Positions 17,702 to 26,774 of a stretch of DNA of 64,000 nt are shown piece after piece; positions within the stretch are counted from its first letter, which is position 1; every line of letters begins with the position of its first letter. The stretch spans positions 20,740 through 84,739 of the forward strand of contig JALHMH010000019.1 in NCBI GenBank assembly GCA_022844165.1, given 5' to 3'. This DNA is from Lysobacterales bacterium (GTDB lineage: Bacteria > Pseudomonadota > Gammaproteobacteria > Xanthomonadales > SZUA-5). The notes beneath the pieces were generated by a model that was not told the origin of the DNA, did not search any database, and was given only the letters and a program-made list of their open reading frames with translations. A program made the position numbers and the translations under genes.

Positions 17702-19351
17702 GTGAGCGCGTATCGGCAACTGCGTGATCTGCTGCTCGGCGAAGAGCAGCGCGAACTGCAGCGCCAACAAGCGCAGATCGCCGCATTGCGCGCGACGCAG
17801 GATAATCTCGCATCGCAATTGCCGGCTTTGATCGAAACCGCGCAGAGTGGTCCACAAAAGGCAGCCTTGCAGCGTGCGCTGAGCCCGGCTGTCGCGGCAG
17901 CGTTGGACGACAGTGTACGCCGGGCCCCACAGAGCATCGTCGATGCGTTGTTCCCGATCATTGGTCCGGCGATCCGCAAGGCGATTGCCGAAGCACTCAG
18001 GAGTTTTGTGGTCGATCTCAATCGAGCCATGGAAATGAGTTTCACACCGCGTGGGCTCAAGTGGCGGATCGAATCCTGGCGAACGGGTGTTCCCTTTGCG
18101 CAGGTCGTCATGCGGCGTACGTTGAACTACAGCATCGACCACCTGTTTCTGATCGAGCAAGACGGAGGGATCTTGCTCTATCGCTATTCGGCACCAGAAT
18201 TGGCCGATCTGGACGCCGATGCGATCGCCGGGATGTTGACGGCCATCGGGGATTTTGTTCGTGATTCTGTGCAGTCCGATCACCGCGACTCATTGGGTTC
18301 TGCGACGATTGGTGAGCACGTGCTGATCGTGAAAGAAGGGCCACGCGCAAACCTCGCGGCGTTCGTGCGCGGCGTGCCGCCACAAGCGCTGCTCGATCGG
18401 CTCGCGCAGAAACTGGAAGATCTGCACCGTGCACACGGTGCGGCGAGTAGCGCTGGCGCTCCATTCGATTGGCAGATTGAAGCTGCGCGCCAGCTCGATG
18501 TTACGGCCGCCTTGTCAGCCAGCGCGGAAACTGCGCGCTCGCCTCTGCCGCGCTGGCCATTTTTCGTTTTGTTTCTGCTGCTGGCGGCAGGTGTTGCGGC
18601 ACTTGCCTGGTCAACTTTGCGGGAGCAAGAAGACCGTAGGCGTATCGAAGCGCTGGTCGGCCTGGAACCTGGTTGGCAAATGTTGTCACTAAGGCGCGAC
18701 GATGGCTGGCGGCTCAGGTTGTTGCGCGATCCAGACTCACGCTCGACCAGCGACCTGGAGCAGCGCACAGGTGCAGAGGTCAAAGTGGAGGAAAGCCCTT
18801 TTTTGAGCCTGGACGACGTGTCGGTCGCCACGCGCGCAAAACGCGCCTTAGCCCTGCCTGAGGATGTCCATTTGGCAGTCGTCGACGGTACGATGACTTT
18901 GTCCGGTCGCGTCGAGAACGCGTGGGCCGAACGCTATTTGCCGTTGGCGGCGACGCTGGCTGGCGTGCGACGGGTTGTAAATGAGCTTCAGATTGAGCTC
19001 TCCGATTTTGAGAAGCTCATGCAACTCAAACGGCAATTGGAACGGGGCGGATTAAGTTTCCCAAGGGGAGGGGTCGAGGTCGACGCCAATACCCGCGCAA
19101 AATTGAGCGCCGATGTTGCTGAGCTGCTGAGGCTGGCGGCGAAGCTGGACATCGCGCTGACTGCGACGGTCGCAGGTCGCAGCGACGAAGGTGGAAGTGT
19201 GGCGCGCAACCTCAGGCTGCGTGCCGAGCGCGCCAAAATACTGCATGATCTCCTCGTCGAGTCAGGGATGTCCGCTGATCGTATTCTGTACAACGCTGAC
19301 GATCCGCGGCCGGCGGCTCCGTTTGCCAATATGCGATGGGAGATTCAGTGA
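17702..19351 (+). CDS. Membrane protein with cytosolic longin/roadblock-like region and periplasmic BON- and OmpA-like domains
   Basis: 549 aa starting at GTG directly after the preceding TAA. Residues ~115-235 (WRIESWRTGVPFAQVV; LNYSIDHLFLIEQDGGILLY; IAGMLTAIGDFVRDSV) have the alternating pattern of a longin/roadblock-type fold. A single TM spans 285-303. After it come a BON-like segment (~395-440, LAVVDGTMTLSGRVENAW) and an OmpA-C-like peptidoglycan-binding domain at the C-terminus with RAERAKILHDLLVESG. The protein could therefore connect the cell wall to a cytosolic GTPase. Roadblock proteins regulate MglA-type GTPases, which makes this a candidate regulator of the next gene product. Domain naming for the cytosolic part is inference. 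Confidence 0.75.
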   Translation: MSAYRQLRDLLLGEEQRELQRQQAQIAALRATQDNLASQLPALIETAQSGPQKAALQRALSPAVAAALDDSVRRAPQSIVDALFPIIGPAIRKAIAEALRSFVVDLNRAMEMSFTPRGLKWRIESWRTGVPFAQVVMRRTLNYSIDHLFLIEQDGGILLYRYSAPELADLDADAIAGMLTAIGDFVRDSVQSDHRDSLGSATIGEHVLIVKEGPRANLAAFVRGVPPQALLDRLAQKLEDLHRAHGAASSAGAPFDWQIEAARQLDVTAALSASAETARSPLPRWPFFVLFLLLAAGVAALAWSTLREQEDRRRIEALVGLEPGWQMLSLRRDDGWRLRLLRDPDSRSTSDLEQRTGAEVKVEESPFLSLDDVSVATRAKRALALPEDVHLAVVDGTMTLSGRVENAWAERYLPLAATLAGVRRVVNELQIELSDFEKLMQLKRQLERGGLSFPRGGVEVDANTRAKLSADVAELLRLAAKLDIALTATVAGRSDEGGSVARNLRLRAERAKILHDLLVESGMSADRILYNADDPRPAAPFANMRWEIQ

Positions 19352-19851
19352 GCGAACTGGCGAGGAAAATTTGCCTGATGGGCGACTTTGGTGTCGGCAA
19401 GTCCAGCCTTGTCGCTCGCTTCGTGCGCAATACGTTCTCCGAAAAGTACCTGACAACCGTCGGCGTGAAGGTCGATAGCAAAGAAGTGACCGTCGATCGT
19501 CGAAACGTCAAGCTGGTGGTTTGGGATCTGGCGGGAAAAGCGGAACTCGATAGTTTGAACAAGTCTTATATCCGCGGCGCGCACGGCTTGATGCTGGTGG
19601 TCGATGGCACACGCGAGGCGTCGCTCCGTGCTGCGCTGTACCTATGGATGCAATCGCAGAAGCAACTGGCGCAGGTACCTGTCGTCATGCTGATCAACAA
19701 ACTCGACCTGATCGACAAGTGGGAAGTTTCGTCAGCAGATATCGTGCGGCTGTCCGAGAGTGTGCCGACTTTTCGTACCAGCGCGTTGTCGGGCGAAGGC
19801 GTCGAGGCGGCGTTCGCCGCACTCGCCAAGCGCCTGGTGGAGTCGGTATGA
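19348..19851 (+). CDS. Rab/Ras-like small GTPase
   Basis: 167 aa from the GTG at 19348, which overlaps the preceding stop (GTGA); an ATG 12 bp upstream is the alternative. All G motifs are present: G1 GDFGVGKSS (12-20), G2 T37, G3 D60-LAG63, G4 NKLD (117-120), G5 TSAL (144-147). The switch II reads WDLAGKAE, so the position of the catalytic Gln in Ras/Rab (WDTAGQE) is Lys64; intrinsic hydrolysis is probably low and a GAP would be needed. No lipidation cysteine is seen at the C-terminus. Bacterial relatives include MglA and other Ras-like GTPases. Coupled on both sides to the OmpA-domain protein and the histidine kinase. Confidence 0.92.
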   Translation: MSELARKICLMGDFGVGKSSLVARFVRNTFSEKYLTTVGVKVDSKEVTVDRRNVKLVVWDLAGKAELDSLNKSYIRGAHGLMLVVDGTREASLRAALYLWMQSQKQLAQVPVVMLINKLDLIDKWEVSSADIVRLSESVPTFRTSALSGEGVEAAFAALAKRLVESV

Positions 19852-21389
19852 GCAAGCGTGCTGAGTTGGCACAGACGGCGCTGATGCGCTTTTTGACGGA
19901 ACGGGCAAAACCCGTGATCCTGACGGTTTATCGGCAGCGCCAGGTGATTGAGGTCGAAGGCGACCCGGCGGTGTATGGTTTTCGAAATGGCGATTTCAGC
20001 GCGGTTCTGGAATTGGTCCGAAACTTGCTGGTTGGTGGCGATGCCAGCCGGCCGTCGGTTTGGCCGTTGGTTGATATTGGCAACAGACGGCATACGGGAA
20101 TTTTGTGGGTGCCGGATACGCCCAACGACTTCATCATCATCACCGATGCCGAACTGTGCGGTGAGGAATTGAGCGAGCGTCAGCAGGCGGCAAATGAACT
20201 CGCGTTGGTCAACATCGAAAAGTCGAAGACGATTCGCGAATTGAAACTCGTGCGCGACGAGTTGCAGGCAAAAACAACAGCACTGACTGAAACACATCGC
20301 TTTCAGCGCCGGCTGGTCGACACGCTATCACACGATCTGCGGACGCCCCTTACATCGATCAGCGGTTACGCCGCGCTGCTGGAGCCGCACCTGGCCGAGA
20401 ATCCGGTCACCATGCGCGCACTGAACGCAATCCAGCGAAACGCGACATATCTCAAGACGCTGGCCGAGAACTTGCTGCATCTGGCGGCCGCCGACAACAA
20501 CAATGCACCGTTGCAATCCCATCCGTTCGCGCTCGATCAATTGGCCGACGACATCGAGTCGATCATGCGACCAATGGCCGACAGCAAGCGCCTGCGTCTA
20601 AGCGTCGATTGGCAGTCCACCGCTCAGAAAATGCCGGTCTTCGACGATCTGCGCTTACGCCAGATTCTGCTGAATCTGGTGTCGAATGCTGTGCGTTACA
20701 CGCGCGAGGGCAGGGTCGATGTGGAACTGATGTACGACGGTGAACAGTTGATTGCGCGGGTTACAGACACCGGGATTGGTATCGCGCCTGAGTTCCACGA
20801 CAGTATTTTTGAGCCACTCAATCGGGGTGCCCAACAGGGTTGCGAAGGGGCCGGTCTGGGGCTCTCGATCGTGCGGCAATTGGTCGAAAAAATGGGTGGC
20901 AAGATCACTTTCCAATCGGCCGTTGGTATTGGTACGCGTTTTCAGGTGCTCGTTCCTGAGCAAACGCCAAGCGAAAACGTACCGCCTGTCACCGATCGCG
21001 CCGAGCCGCCTTTGCGTATCCGCAGTGAACGCGTCGTCATTGTCGATGACGACCCGGATGTTGCGGAGATGCTGGTCTGGTCGCTGCACGAGGTTGGTTT
21101 TGTGCCCCGACTGATGCACGATCCAGACGCCGTTTACCAACACGTCGCCGAGCAGCCGCCGGGCCTGATGATCATCGATGTTGATCTGGGTATGCGCTCG
21201 GGCCTGGCAGTCACTCAGGAACTGCGCCTGCGAGGTTACACAGGCTCGATCATTGTTTTTTCCGGCGCCAACAACACCAATACGCGGCAGGCAGCAAAAG
21301 CGGCTGGCGCAGACGCGTTTCTTGCCAAGCCGCTGGATATGCCCAAGTTTCTCTCCTGGATGAAACGGCTCTTGCCGTCGTCGGATTAG
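19848..21389 (+). CDS. Hybrid sensor histidine kinase/response regulator with N-terminal PAS-like domain
   Basis: 513 aa from the ATG at 19848 (ATGA overlap with the GTPase). Residues ~20-105 form a PAS-like sensor (VILTVYRQRQVIEVEGDP; WVPDTPNDFIIITDAEL), then a coiled coil (~108-150, ANELALVNIEKSKTIRELK). HisKA has the phospho-accepting H162 in LSHDLRTPL, and the HATPase shows N (NLVSNAVRYT), G1 (DTGIGI) and G2 (GAGLGLSIV) boxes. The C-terminal receiver (~390-510) has VDDDPD, the phospho-Asp in MIIDVDLG, and the Lys in AKPLD. It has no membrane segment, so it is cytosolic and may be the effector of the adjacent GTPase. No separate DNA-binding output is nearby. It ends 4 bp inside the convergent receptor gene. 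Confidence 0.92.
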   Translation: MSKRAELAQTALMRFLTERAKPVILTVYRQRQVIEVEGDPAVYGFRNGDFSAVLELVRNLLVGGDASRPSVWPLVDIGNRRHTGILWVPDTPNDFIIITDAELCGEELSERQQAANELALVNIEKSKTIRELKLVRDELQAKTTALTETHRFQRRLVDTLSHDLRTPLTSISGYAALLEPHLAENPVTMRALNAIQRNATYLKTLAENLLHLAAADNNNAPLQSHPFALDQLADDIESIMRPMADSKRLRLSVDWQSTAQKMPVFDDLRLRQILLNLVSNAVRYTREGRVDVELMYDGEQLIARVTDTGIGIAPEFHDSIFEPLNRGAQQGCEGAGLGLSIVRQLVEKMGGKITFQSAVGIGTRFQVLVPEQTPSENVPPVTDRAEPPLRIRSERVVIVDDDPDVAEMLVWSLHEVGFVPRLMHDPDAVYQHVAEQPPGLMIIDVDLGMRSGLAVTQELRLRGYTGSIIVFSGANNTNTRQAAKAAGADAFLAKPLDMPKFLSWMKRLLPSSD

Positions 21390-23407
21390 AAGAGGACGCG
21401 AACGCCGGCCGTGACATTGCGGCCCGGCAGTGGCGCGCGATCCTTGAGGAAGGACGTGTGCAAGCGCGCGTCTTCATCGCTGAGGTTGTCGCCTTTCAGG
21501 TACAGATCGAAACTCGCTTGCTGTGCGTCAATCCGGTAACTGAGCGCGGCGTTCCATAGCGTGAAAGCGTCCGTTTCGCTTTCGAACTGAGCAGTCCGAT
21601 CCTGTTCGAAGTAGTGCACTGGTCCAGCGCTGGCGCGCCACGGACCTAGGTGCCAACGCACTTCAGCGCCGAATCGCGATTGGGGGATGCGTGGTAAGTC
21701 GTCGCCATCATCGATTCGCGCGCGGACCGTATCGGCGAATGCGCGAAGATCGAAGTGGCCGTTGTCCGTCTCGCTCAAGTGCCACACACCTTCTGCCTCA
21801 AAACCGGTAAAACGCGCATCGTCTTGTGACCACTCGCGCACCGGCAATTCATCTTCTTCCTCGCTTGTATCGGCCAAGAAAATGAAGTCGTCGAAACGGG
21901 CATGGAACGCGCTGACGCTGCCGTTGAAACGCTCGCCGCGGTACTTGAGACCAATCTCGAATTGGTTTGCGATTTCTTCGTCGAGATCTGCATCGCCAAT
22001 TTCGAAACTTCCGGTGGCGATGTGCGGGCCATCGGAAAACAACTCTTCGCTGTTCGGCAAACGCACGGCACGGTCTACGCCGACGTTCAGTGTCAGTCCG
22101 TCCATCAGATCGAACGATGCGCCCACTGCGGCGCTAAATCCGGAATGATCGGCGCTGGCGCCTTCGATATCGATAGCTTGAGTGTCGTAGCGCGCCCCAA
22201 GCTCCAGTCGCCACGTGCCGTAGTCTTTGCCTTCCAGCAAAAACAAACCGAACTGCTCGGTATCGCTGGGCGGAACAAAAGCCTCTTCGCCGGTGGCCGA
22301 AAAGTCCCGTTGCGTGAAGGTCAAGCCATAGGCGCCGCGCCAGCCGCCGATCTCGCCATGCACAATGTCCAGGCGGCCGGTCAGTTCCTGGTTGTCGAAC
22401 TCGGTACCGATTTCGTCACCTTCCAGTTCTACGTGGCCGTAATCGTTGTGGCTCAAGCGCACGCGCAGGCTCTCGGCGCTGGCGAAGGGGTTGTCGATAC
22501 CGCCTTTCAGATCGATGCGCGTTTGCTCAAGATCCAGGCGAACAACTTCTTCTTCGTCCTCTTCGCCTTTGGCGAAGGCATCGCTGTACTCCTCTTCGTG
22601 GCCATGACCTGGGATGCCGTAGTTGCTGTCATAGCGCGAAATCGACACGCCCAGGAATCCGCCCTCGCCAATCAAACTGGCGCCAATCGCGCCACCCTTG
22701 GCTTCTTGCGATGAGTTCTCCAGCACGCCTTCCGGTTCGTCTTCATCGGCATCCATTTCCGCTCGGCCCCGAATGTCGTAGTCCTCCGTATCACGATAGA
22801 AAGCATCGGCATGCAATACGAAACCTTCGGAACCGACATCGATTCGCGCCATGCCAAAAACGCTGTCGGCAACCGTGTCGGTGCCAAGTTGCGCGCGACC
22901 GGAGAACCCGTCTTCAATCGCCTGCTCGGCGATTCGACCGTCGAGCACGTTGACCACGCCGCCGACCGAACCTGGCCCGTACAACAACGTGGTCGGGCCG
23001 CGAAGCACTTCGATCTGGTCGGCCAGGAAAGGCTCTATGGTCACAGCATGATCGACACTGACGGTCGATACGTCCATCGACGAAGTGCCGTCGCTCAGCA
23101 CCTGTACGCGCGCACCGTCCTGGCCACGAATGATCGGTCGCCCGGCACCGGGGCCGAAGTAGCTGTTGTGCACACCAGGCTCGCGCATCAAAGTTTCGCC
23201 GAGGGTGGCGGCCTTACGTTCATCCAGAACCGCTCCCGTCAGTACGGTGGCCGGTTGAATCAGATCGCCAAACGTACCCTGACGCGGATCGGCTTTGACG
23301 ACGACCGCATCCAGTGCTTTGGCGTGTTCGTCGCTGTGGTTTTCTGCTGCGATTGTGGCGCCAGCAAGAGATTGTGCGATAAAGATGACCAGAAGACGCT
23401 TGCGCAT
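21386..23407 (-). CDS. znuD: ZnuD-like TonB-dependent outer-membrane receptor (zinc uptake)
   Basis: 673 aa: signal peptide (about 1-21), plug domain (TLGETLMREPGVHNSYFGPGAGRPIIRGQDGARVQVL; EVLRGPTTLLYGPGSVGGVVNVL) and a 22-strand barrel ending in a terminal Phe (VRVLF). Surface loops are His/Asp/Glu-rich, for instance GIPGHGHEEEYSDAFAKGEEDEEE, the hallmark of ZnuD-type zinc receptors. The upstream region carries a near-perfect Zur-type palindrome 3 bp before the start codon, which strongly supports zinc as substrate. Confidence 0.88.
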   Translation of the reverse strand: MRKRLLVIFIAQSLAGATIAAENHSDEHAKALDAVVVKADPRQGTFGDLIQPATVLTGAVLDERKAATLGETLMREPGVHNSYFGPGAGRPIIRGQDGARVQVLSDGTSSMDVSTVSVDHAVTIEPFLADQIEVLRGPTTLLYGPGSVGGVVNVLDGRIAEQAIEDGFSGRAQLGTDTVADSVFGMARIDVGSEGFVLHADAFYRDTEDYDIRGRAEMDADEDEPEGVLENSSQEAKGGAIGASLIGEGGFLGVSISRYDSNYGIPGHGHEEEYSDAFAKGEEDEEEVVRLDLEQTRIDLKGGIDNPFASAESLRVRLSHNDYGHVELEGDEIGTEFDNQELTGRLDIVHGEIGGWRGAYGLTFTQRDFSATGEEAFVPPSDTEQFGLFLLEGKDYGTWRLELGARYDTQAIDIEGASADHSGFSAAVGASFDLMDGLTLNVGVDRAVRLPNSEELFSDGPHIATGSFEIGDADLDEEIANQFEIGLKYRGERFNGSVSAFHARFDDFIFLADTSEEEDELPVREWSQDDARFTGFEAEGVWHLSETDNGHFDLRAFADTVRARIDDGDDLPRIPQSRFGAEVRWHLGPWRASAGPVHYFEQDRTAQFESETDAFTLWNAALSYRIDAQQASFDLYLKGDNLSDEDARLHTSFLKDRAPLPGRNVTAGVRVLF

Positions 23408-23410
23408 AGT

Positions 23411-23437
23411 GTTACCTCATAACAGTTATAAGGTAAC
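23411..23437 (-). promoter_or_regulatory. Zur-type operator overlapping ribosome-binding region of the znuD-like gene
   Basis: A 27-bp inverted repeat, GTTACCTCATAAC-A-GTTATAAGGTAAC, with 12 of 13 pairs matching. ATAAC...GTTAT cores are typical of proteobacterial Zur boxes. It begins 3 bp upstream of the start codon and contains both a -10-like TATAAC and the GAGG Shine-Dalgarno, so bound Zur would block RNA polymerase. Zur identity is inferred from motif and gene context. Confidence 0.78.
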
Positions 23438-23489
23438 GATAGCGCCTTTTTTCGTCCGTGGGTATGAAGATGCGCCGGGTGCGCGACGA

Positions 23490-24674
23490 TCAGCCGTTCA
23501 GGAAACAGCTGACGGTATCGTTGAGATATCGATATCCAAGAGCGGTCGCTCGAATGGTGTTGCCGTTCTGCTCGATTAGCCCCCGCGCCAGCGCGTTCGC
23601 ATGACCTCTCCCGGCGAGCGCGCGCCCAGTGCGCTGTTCGAAGGTCTCGATGTCGAAACCGTTGGTGAGTCGTAACGCATTCAGGACGAACTCAAAGGGC
23701 AATTGTTCCGAGGCGATAATCCGGTCTTCAGCAATGCGCGACGCAGTGGCAAGATAGTCGTTCGGGTTGCGCACGCGCGTGCGGCGCCGAACCTGGAAGC
23801 CGCATTGATTTTCGTCGAACGTAGCCCGCTCGGTGCGAAGCGCAGGCGCGCTGGTCGTCTTGCTATGTGCACCGGCACCGATCGCGAGATAGTCGCCGAA
23901 GTTCCAGTAGTTCAGATTGTGTATCGAGCGCCGACCCTCCTTGGCGTAGGCGGAGACTTCGTATTGTCGCCATCCGGCAGCCGCGATGGCCGCCTGCGTG
24001 GCGTCCTGCATATCAGCCAATGCGTCGTCGTCTGGCAATTCGCGAGGCGGAAAACGTGCGAACACGGTTCCCGGTTCGAGCGTCAGCTGATAGTGCGACA
24101 AATGCTCTGGTGCCAGATCGCGCGCAGATTCAATATCGGCAAGCGCCAAGGCAATCGACTGAGCGGGCAGTGCGTACATCAGGTCGACGTTGATGTTATC
24201 GAATCCGGCAGCTCGCGCCATCCCAAACGCGCGTCGCGCTTCGGCGCCGCCGTGAATCCGGCCCAGGCGCTTCAGCGCCGCATCATCGAAACTCTGTACG
24301 CCAAACGAAAGTCGATTGACGCCGGCCTCCAGGTAGGCCTCGAAACGATCGAACTCCGCGGTACCCGGGTTGGTTTCCAGTGTGACTTCCGCACCCGGTG
24401 CTAAGCCGACGCGCTCGCGTACGCCTTCAAGAATGGCGCGCAGCGCCCCGCCGCTGAACAAACTTGGCGTACCGCCACCGAAAAACACCGAGATCAGTTT
24501 TCGTCCTTCGGCAAGCGGCGCCTCCTCCTCGAGATCGGCCAACAACGCGGCCACGTATCGTTCCTCCGGAATCTGCGCAGGCCGTTGATGCGAGTTGAAA
24601 TCGCAGTAGGGGCATTTGCGCACGCACCACGGGATGTGGATGTAAAGCGATAGCGGCGGCGGGAAAAATCTCAC
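23490..24674 (-). CDS. hemW: Radical SAM heme chaperone HemW
   Basis: 394 aa. The radical-SAM cluster motif is C17-VRK-C21-PY-C24, in YIHIPWCVRKCPYCDFNSH, with FFGGGTPS and LETNPGT as further SAM-binding motifs. HemW resembles oxygen-independent coproporphyrinogen oxidase HemN but lacks its extra N-terminal region and acts as a heme carrier for respiratory enzymes. The start overlaps the rdgB stop by 4 bp, and this is the last gene of the ivd-rdgB-hemW unit. Confidence 0.93.
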   Translation of the reverse strand: MRFFPPPLSLYIHIPWCVRKCPYCDFNSHQRPAQIPEERYVAALLADLEEEAPLAEGRKLISVFFGGGTPSLFSGGALRAILEGVRERVGLAPGAEVTLETNPGTAEFDRFEAYLEAGVNRLSFGVQSFDDAALKRLGRIHGGAEARRAFGMARAAGFDNINVDLMYALPAQSIALALADIESARDLAPEHLSHYQLTLEPGTVFARFPPRELPDDDALADMQDATQAAIAAAGWRQYEVSAYAKEGRRSIHNLNYWNFGDYLAIGAGAHSKTTSAPALRTERATFDENQCGFQVRRRTRVRNPNDYLATASRIAEDRIIASEQLPFEFVLNALRLTNGFDIETFEQRTGRALAGRGHANALARGLIEQNGNTIRATALGYRYLNDTVSCFLNG

Positions 24675-25282
24675 AGCAAGCGTTTCAGTTCCGCCAGAGC
24701 GCGTCCACGGTGGCTACGAAAGGCCTTGTCCGCGTGCAGCATTTGTGCGGCGCCCTTGCCCGTCTCTGGGTCAAAAAACACCGGATCGTAGCCGAAGCCG
24801 CCACTGCCCTGCGGCGCACGCAACAATTCGCCGCGCCAGATGCCCTGAGCGATCAATGGCAGTGGATCGTCGTGGCGTTGAATGAGTACCAGCACACACA
24901 CGAATTTGCAGCCACGCGCACCATCGGGAACATGCGCGGTGGCGCGCAGCAGTTTATCGATATGGGCCGCGTCGGGTTGTTGCTCGCCTGCGTAAACCGC
25001 GCTCTGCACACCGGGCGCGCCGAACAGGGCGTCGACCATCAATCCGCTGTCGTCAGCAAGCGTCGGCAGGCCAGTAGCTTGGGACACATGGCGGGCCTTG
25101 ATCAGGGCGTTTTCAACAAAACTGTTCGCCGGCTCGGCTGGCGCTGTCAGGCCAAATTCGCTCGCGAGTTTGAGGTCCACATCGCCCAACATCGTTCTGA
25201 ACTCGGCCAGTTTGCCAGGGTTGTGGGAGGCGAGAACCCAGGTTGGCGGCGATACACGTTGGGCGGACACATCCGGGTTCAT
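24671..25282 (-). CDS. rdgB: XTP/dITP pyrophosphatase
   Basis: 203 aa, the usual RdgB/HAM1 length. Motifs: [14 protein letters not shown] near the N-terminus, [29 protein letters not shown] with the catalytic acidic residue, GFGYDPVFF and the SHRGRAL tail. It hydrolyses non-canonical purine triphosphates (ITP, XTP, dITP), keeping them out of DNA and RNA. ATGA overlaps join it to ivd upstream and hemW downstream. Confidence 0.95.
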   Translation of the reverse strand: MNPDVSAQRVSPPTWVLASHNPGKLAEFRTMLGDVDLKLASEFGLTAPAEPANSFVENALIKARHVSQATGLPTLADDSGLMVDALFGAPGVQSAVYAGEQQPDAAHIDKLLRATAHVPDGARGCKFVCVLVLIQRHDDPLPLIAQGIWRGELLRAPQGSGGFGYDPVFFDPETGKGAAQMLHADKAFRSHRGRALAELKRLL

Positions 25283-26439
25283 TGTTTGCCGGCGAACAAC
25301 TCGCGCCCGATCAGCATGCGGCGGATTTCCTGGGTGCCTGCGCCGATCTCGTAGAGTTTCGCGTCGCGCAAGAATCGCCCGGCGGGATAGTCATTGATGT
25401 AGCCGTTGCCGCCCAGCGCCTGGATCGCCTCCAGGCTCACCTCGACAGCGGCCTTCGAGGCGTACAACAAACAACTTGCAGGGTCGACACGCGAGTACTT
25501 TCCGGCATCGTAGTCTTGCGCGACGCGATAGGCATAAGCACTGGCCGATTGCCAGGCCGTGTACATGTCCGCGAGCTTGGCTTGCATGATGCCGAAGGTA
25601 CCGATTGGCTGATCGAACTGCTTACGTTCGCGCACATATCCCAGCGTCAGCTCGAGCGCGGCTTGCATCAGTCCGAGAGGCCCACCGCTGAGCACTAGTC
25701 GCTCCGTGTTCAAGCCGCTCATTAATACTTTGACCCCGTGATCGACGTCTCCGAGGACGTTCTCATCAGGGATTTCGCAGTCCTCGAAGACCAGCTCGCA
25801 GGTGTTCGAGCCGCGCATGCCGAATTTGTCGAGTTTTTGCGCGGTGCGGAAACCCGCCATGCCTTTTTCAACAATGAACGCGGTCATGCAGCGCGAGCCT
25901 TGCGCCTTCGGCGCCGTGCGCAAGTACACAACCAGCACTTCGGCGTCCGGGCCGTTGGTAATCCACATTTTCGACCCGTTTGCGATCCAACGATCGCCGC
26001 GCTTTTCGGCACGCGCACTCATCGAACCGACGACATCCGAGCCGGCACCGGGTTCGCTCATTGCCAGCGCGCCGACGTGCTCACCGCTGCACAGTTTCGG
26101 TAAGTACTTTTCGCGCTGCGCGCGGTTGCCGTTGTTGTACAGGTTCTGGACGCACAGGTTCGAATGTGCGCCGTAGGACAAACCCACCGAACCTGATCCG
26201 CGCGAGATTTCTTCAAGCGCGATCAGGTGCGCCAAGTAACCCATGCCGCTACCACCGAACTCCGGATCGACCGTGATGCCCAACAGGCCGAGATCACCGA
26301 GTTTTGGCCATAGATCGCGAGGGAAGCTGTTGCTGCGGTCGATCTCGTCGGCGCGAGGCGCCACCTCGCTGTCGACAAATCGGCGCACAGTCTCGCGCAA
26401 CATATCGATATCGTCGCCCAGGGACAGTGGCGTCATCAC
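25279..26439 (-). CDS. ivd: Isovaleryl-CoA dehydrogenase
   Basis: 386 aa acyl-CoA dehydrogenase with FAD-binding MSEPGAGSD and [11 protein letters not shown]. The segment [16 protein letters not shown] carries glutamate at the position used as catalytic base in isovaleryl-CoA dehydrogenase (it lies elsewhere in the straight-chain enzymes), and [13 protein letters not shown] closes the active site. It oxidises isovaleryl-CoA to 3-methylcrotonyl-CoA in leucine breakdown. Other leucine-pathway genes (methylcrotonyl-CoA carboxylase, HMG-CoA lyase) are not adjacent; the rdgB and hemW genes follow instead. Confidence 0.92.
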   Translation of the reverse strand: MMTPLSLGDDIDMLRETVRRFVDSEVAPRADEIDRSNSFPRDLWPKLGDLGLLGITVDPEFGGSGMGYLAHLIALEEISRGSGSVGLSYGAHSNLCVQNLYNNGNRAQREKYLPKLCSGEHVGALAMSEPGAGSDVVGSMSARAEKRGDRWIANGSKMWITNGPDAEVLVVYLRTAPKAQGSRCMTAFIVEKGMAGFRTAQKLDKFGMRGSNTCELVFEDCEIPDENVLGDVDHGVKVLMSGLNTERLVLSGGPLGLMQAALELTLGYVRERKQFDQPIGTFGIMQAKLADMYTAWQSASAYAYRVAQDYDAGKYSRVDPASCLLYASKAAVEVSLEAIQALGGNGYINDYPAGRFLRDAKLYEIGAGTQEIRRMLIGRELFAGKQ

Positions 26440-26774
26440 AGCGCTCCGTACTTACTTGGACCGCGAAGGCTACATCGCAAATGGCCGCAACGCTAAGGTC
26501 GGCTTCAAAACGCGGCTCATCTTGCCGCAAATCGAGGTGCTTGTCTTCACGATGAAAGCACGTTCGGGCAATGACGACGCAGCAAGTCGGTTGGCTGCTC
26601 GGTGCGGGATCTTGCAACCAGCGTCAGATTTCCCACGAGCAAGTGTGGCCGGTCAAAGCCCCATGCCGCTGCCATGGCTTCGCCTCAAGCGGATCCGTTG
26701 CTGTCTGGATCCTGCCCGTGATCGGTCAGGCTTGCCGATCAAGATTCAGCCTCCTGAGCAATGAGTGCGAACGC
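26440..26774. other. 335-bp intergenic region between divergent ivd and creD
   Basis: This must hold the promoters of both divergent units. The creD frame stays open back to 26571, but its translation there is Cys/Arg-rich and unconserved in character, so I place the start at 26775. Two GGATCC hexamers flank 10 bp near 26690-26715. I see no convincing RNA gene, terminator or operator palindrome. Confidence 0.5.

Noticed and set aside
26690..26715. Pair of GGATCC sites as a possible operator
   Set aside because: Six-base self-complementary sites 10 bp apart without further symmetry; likely chance.
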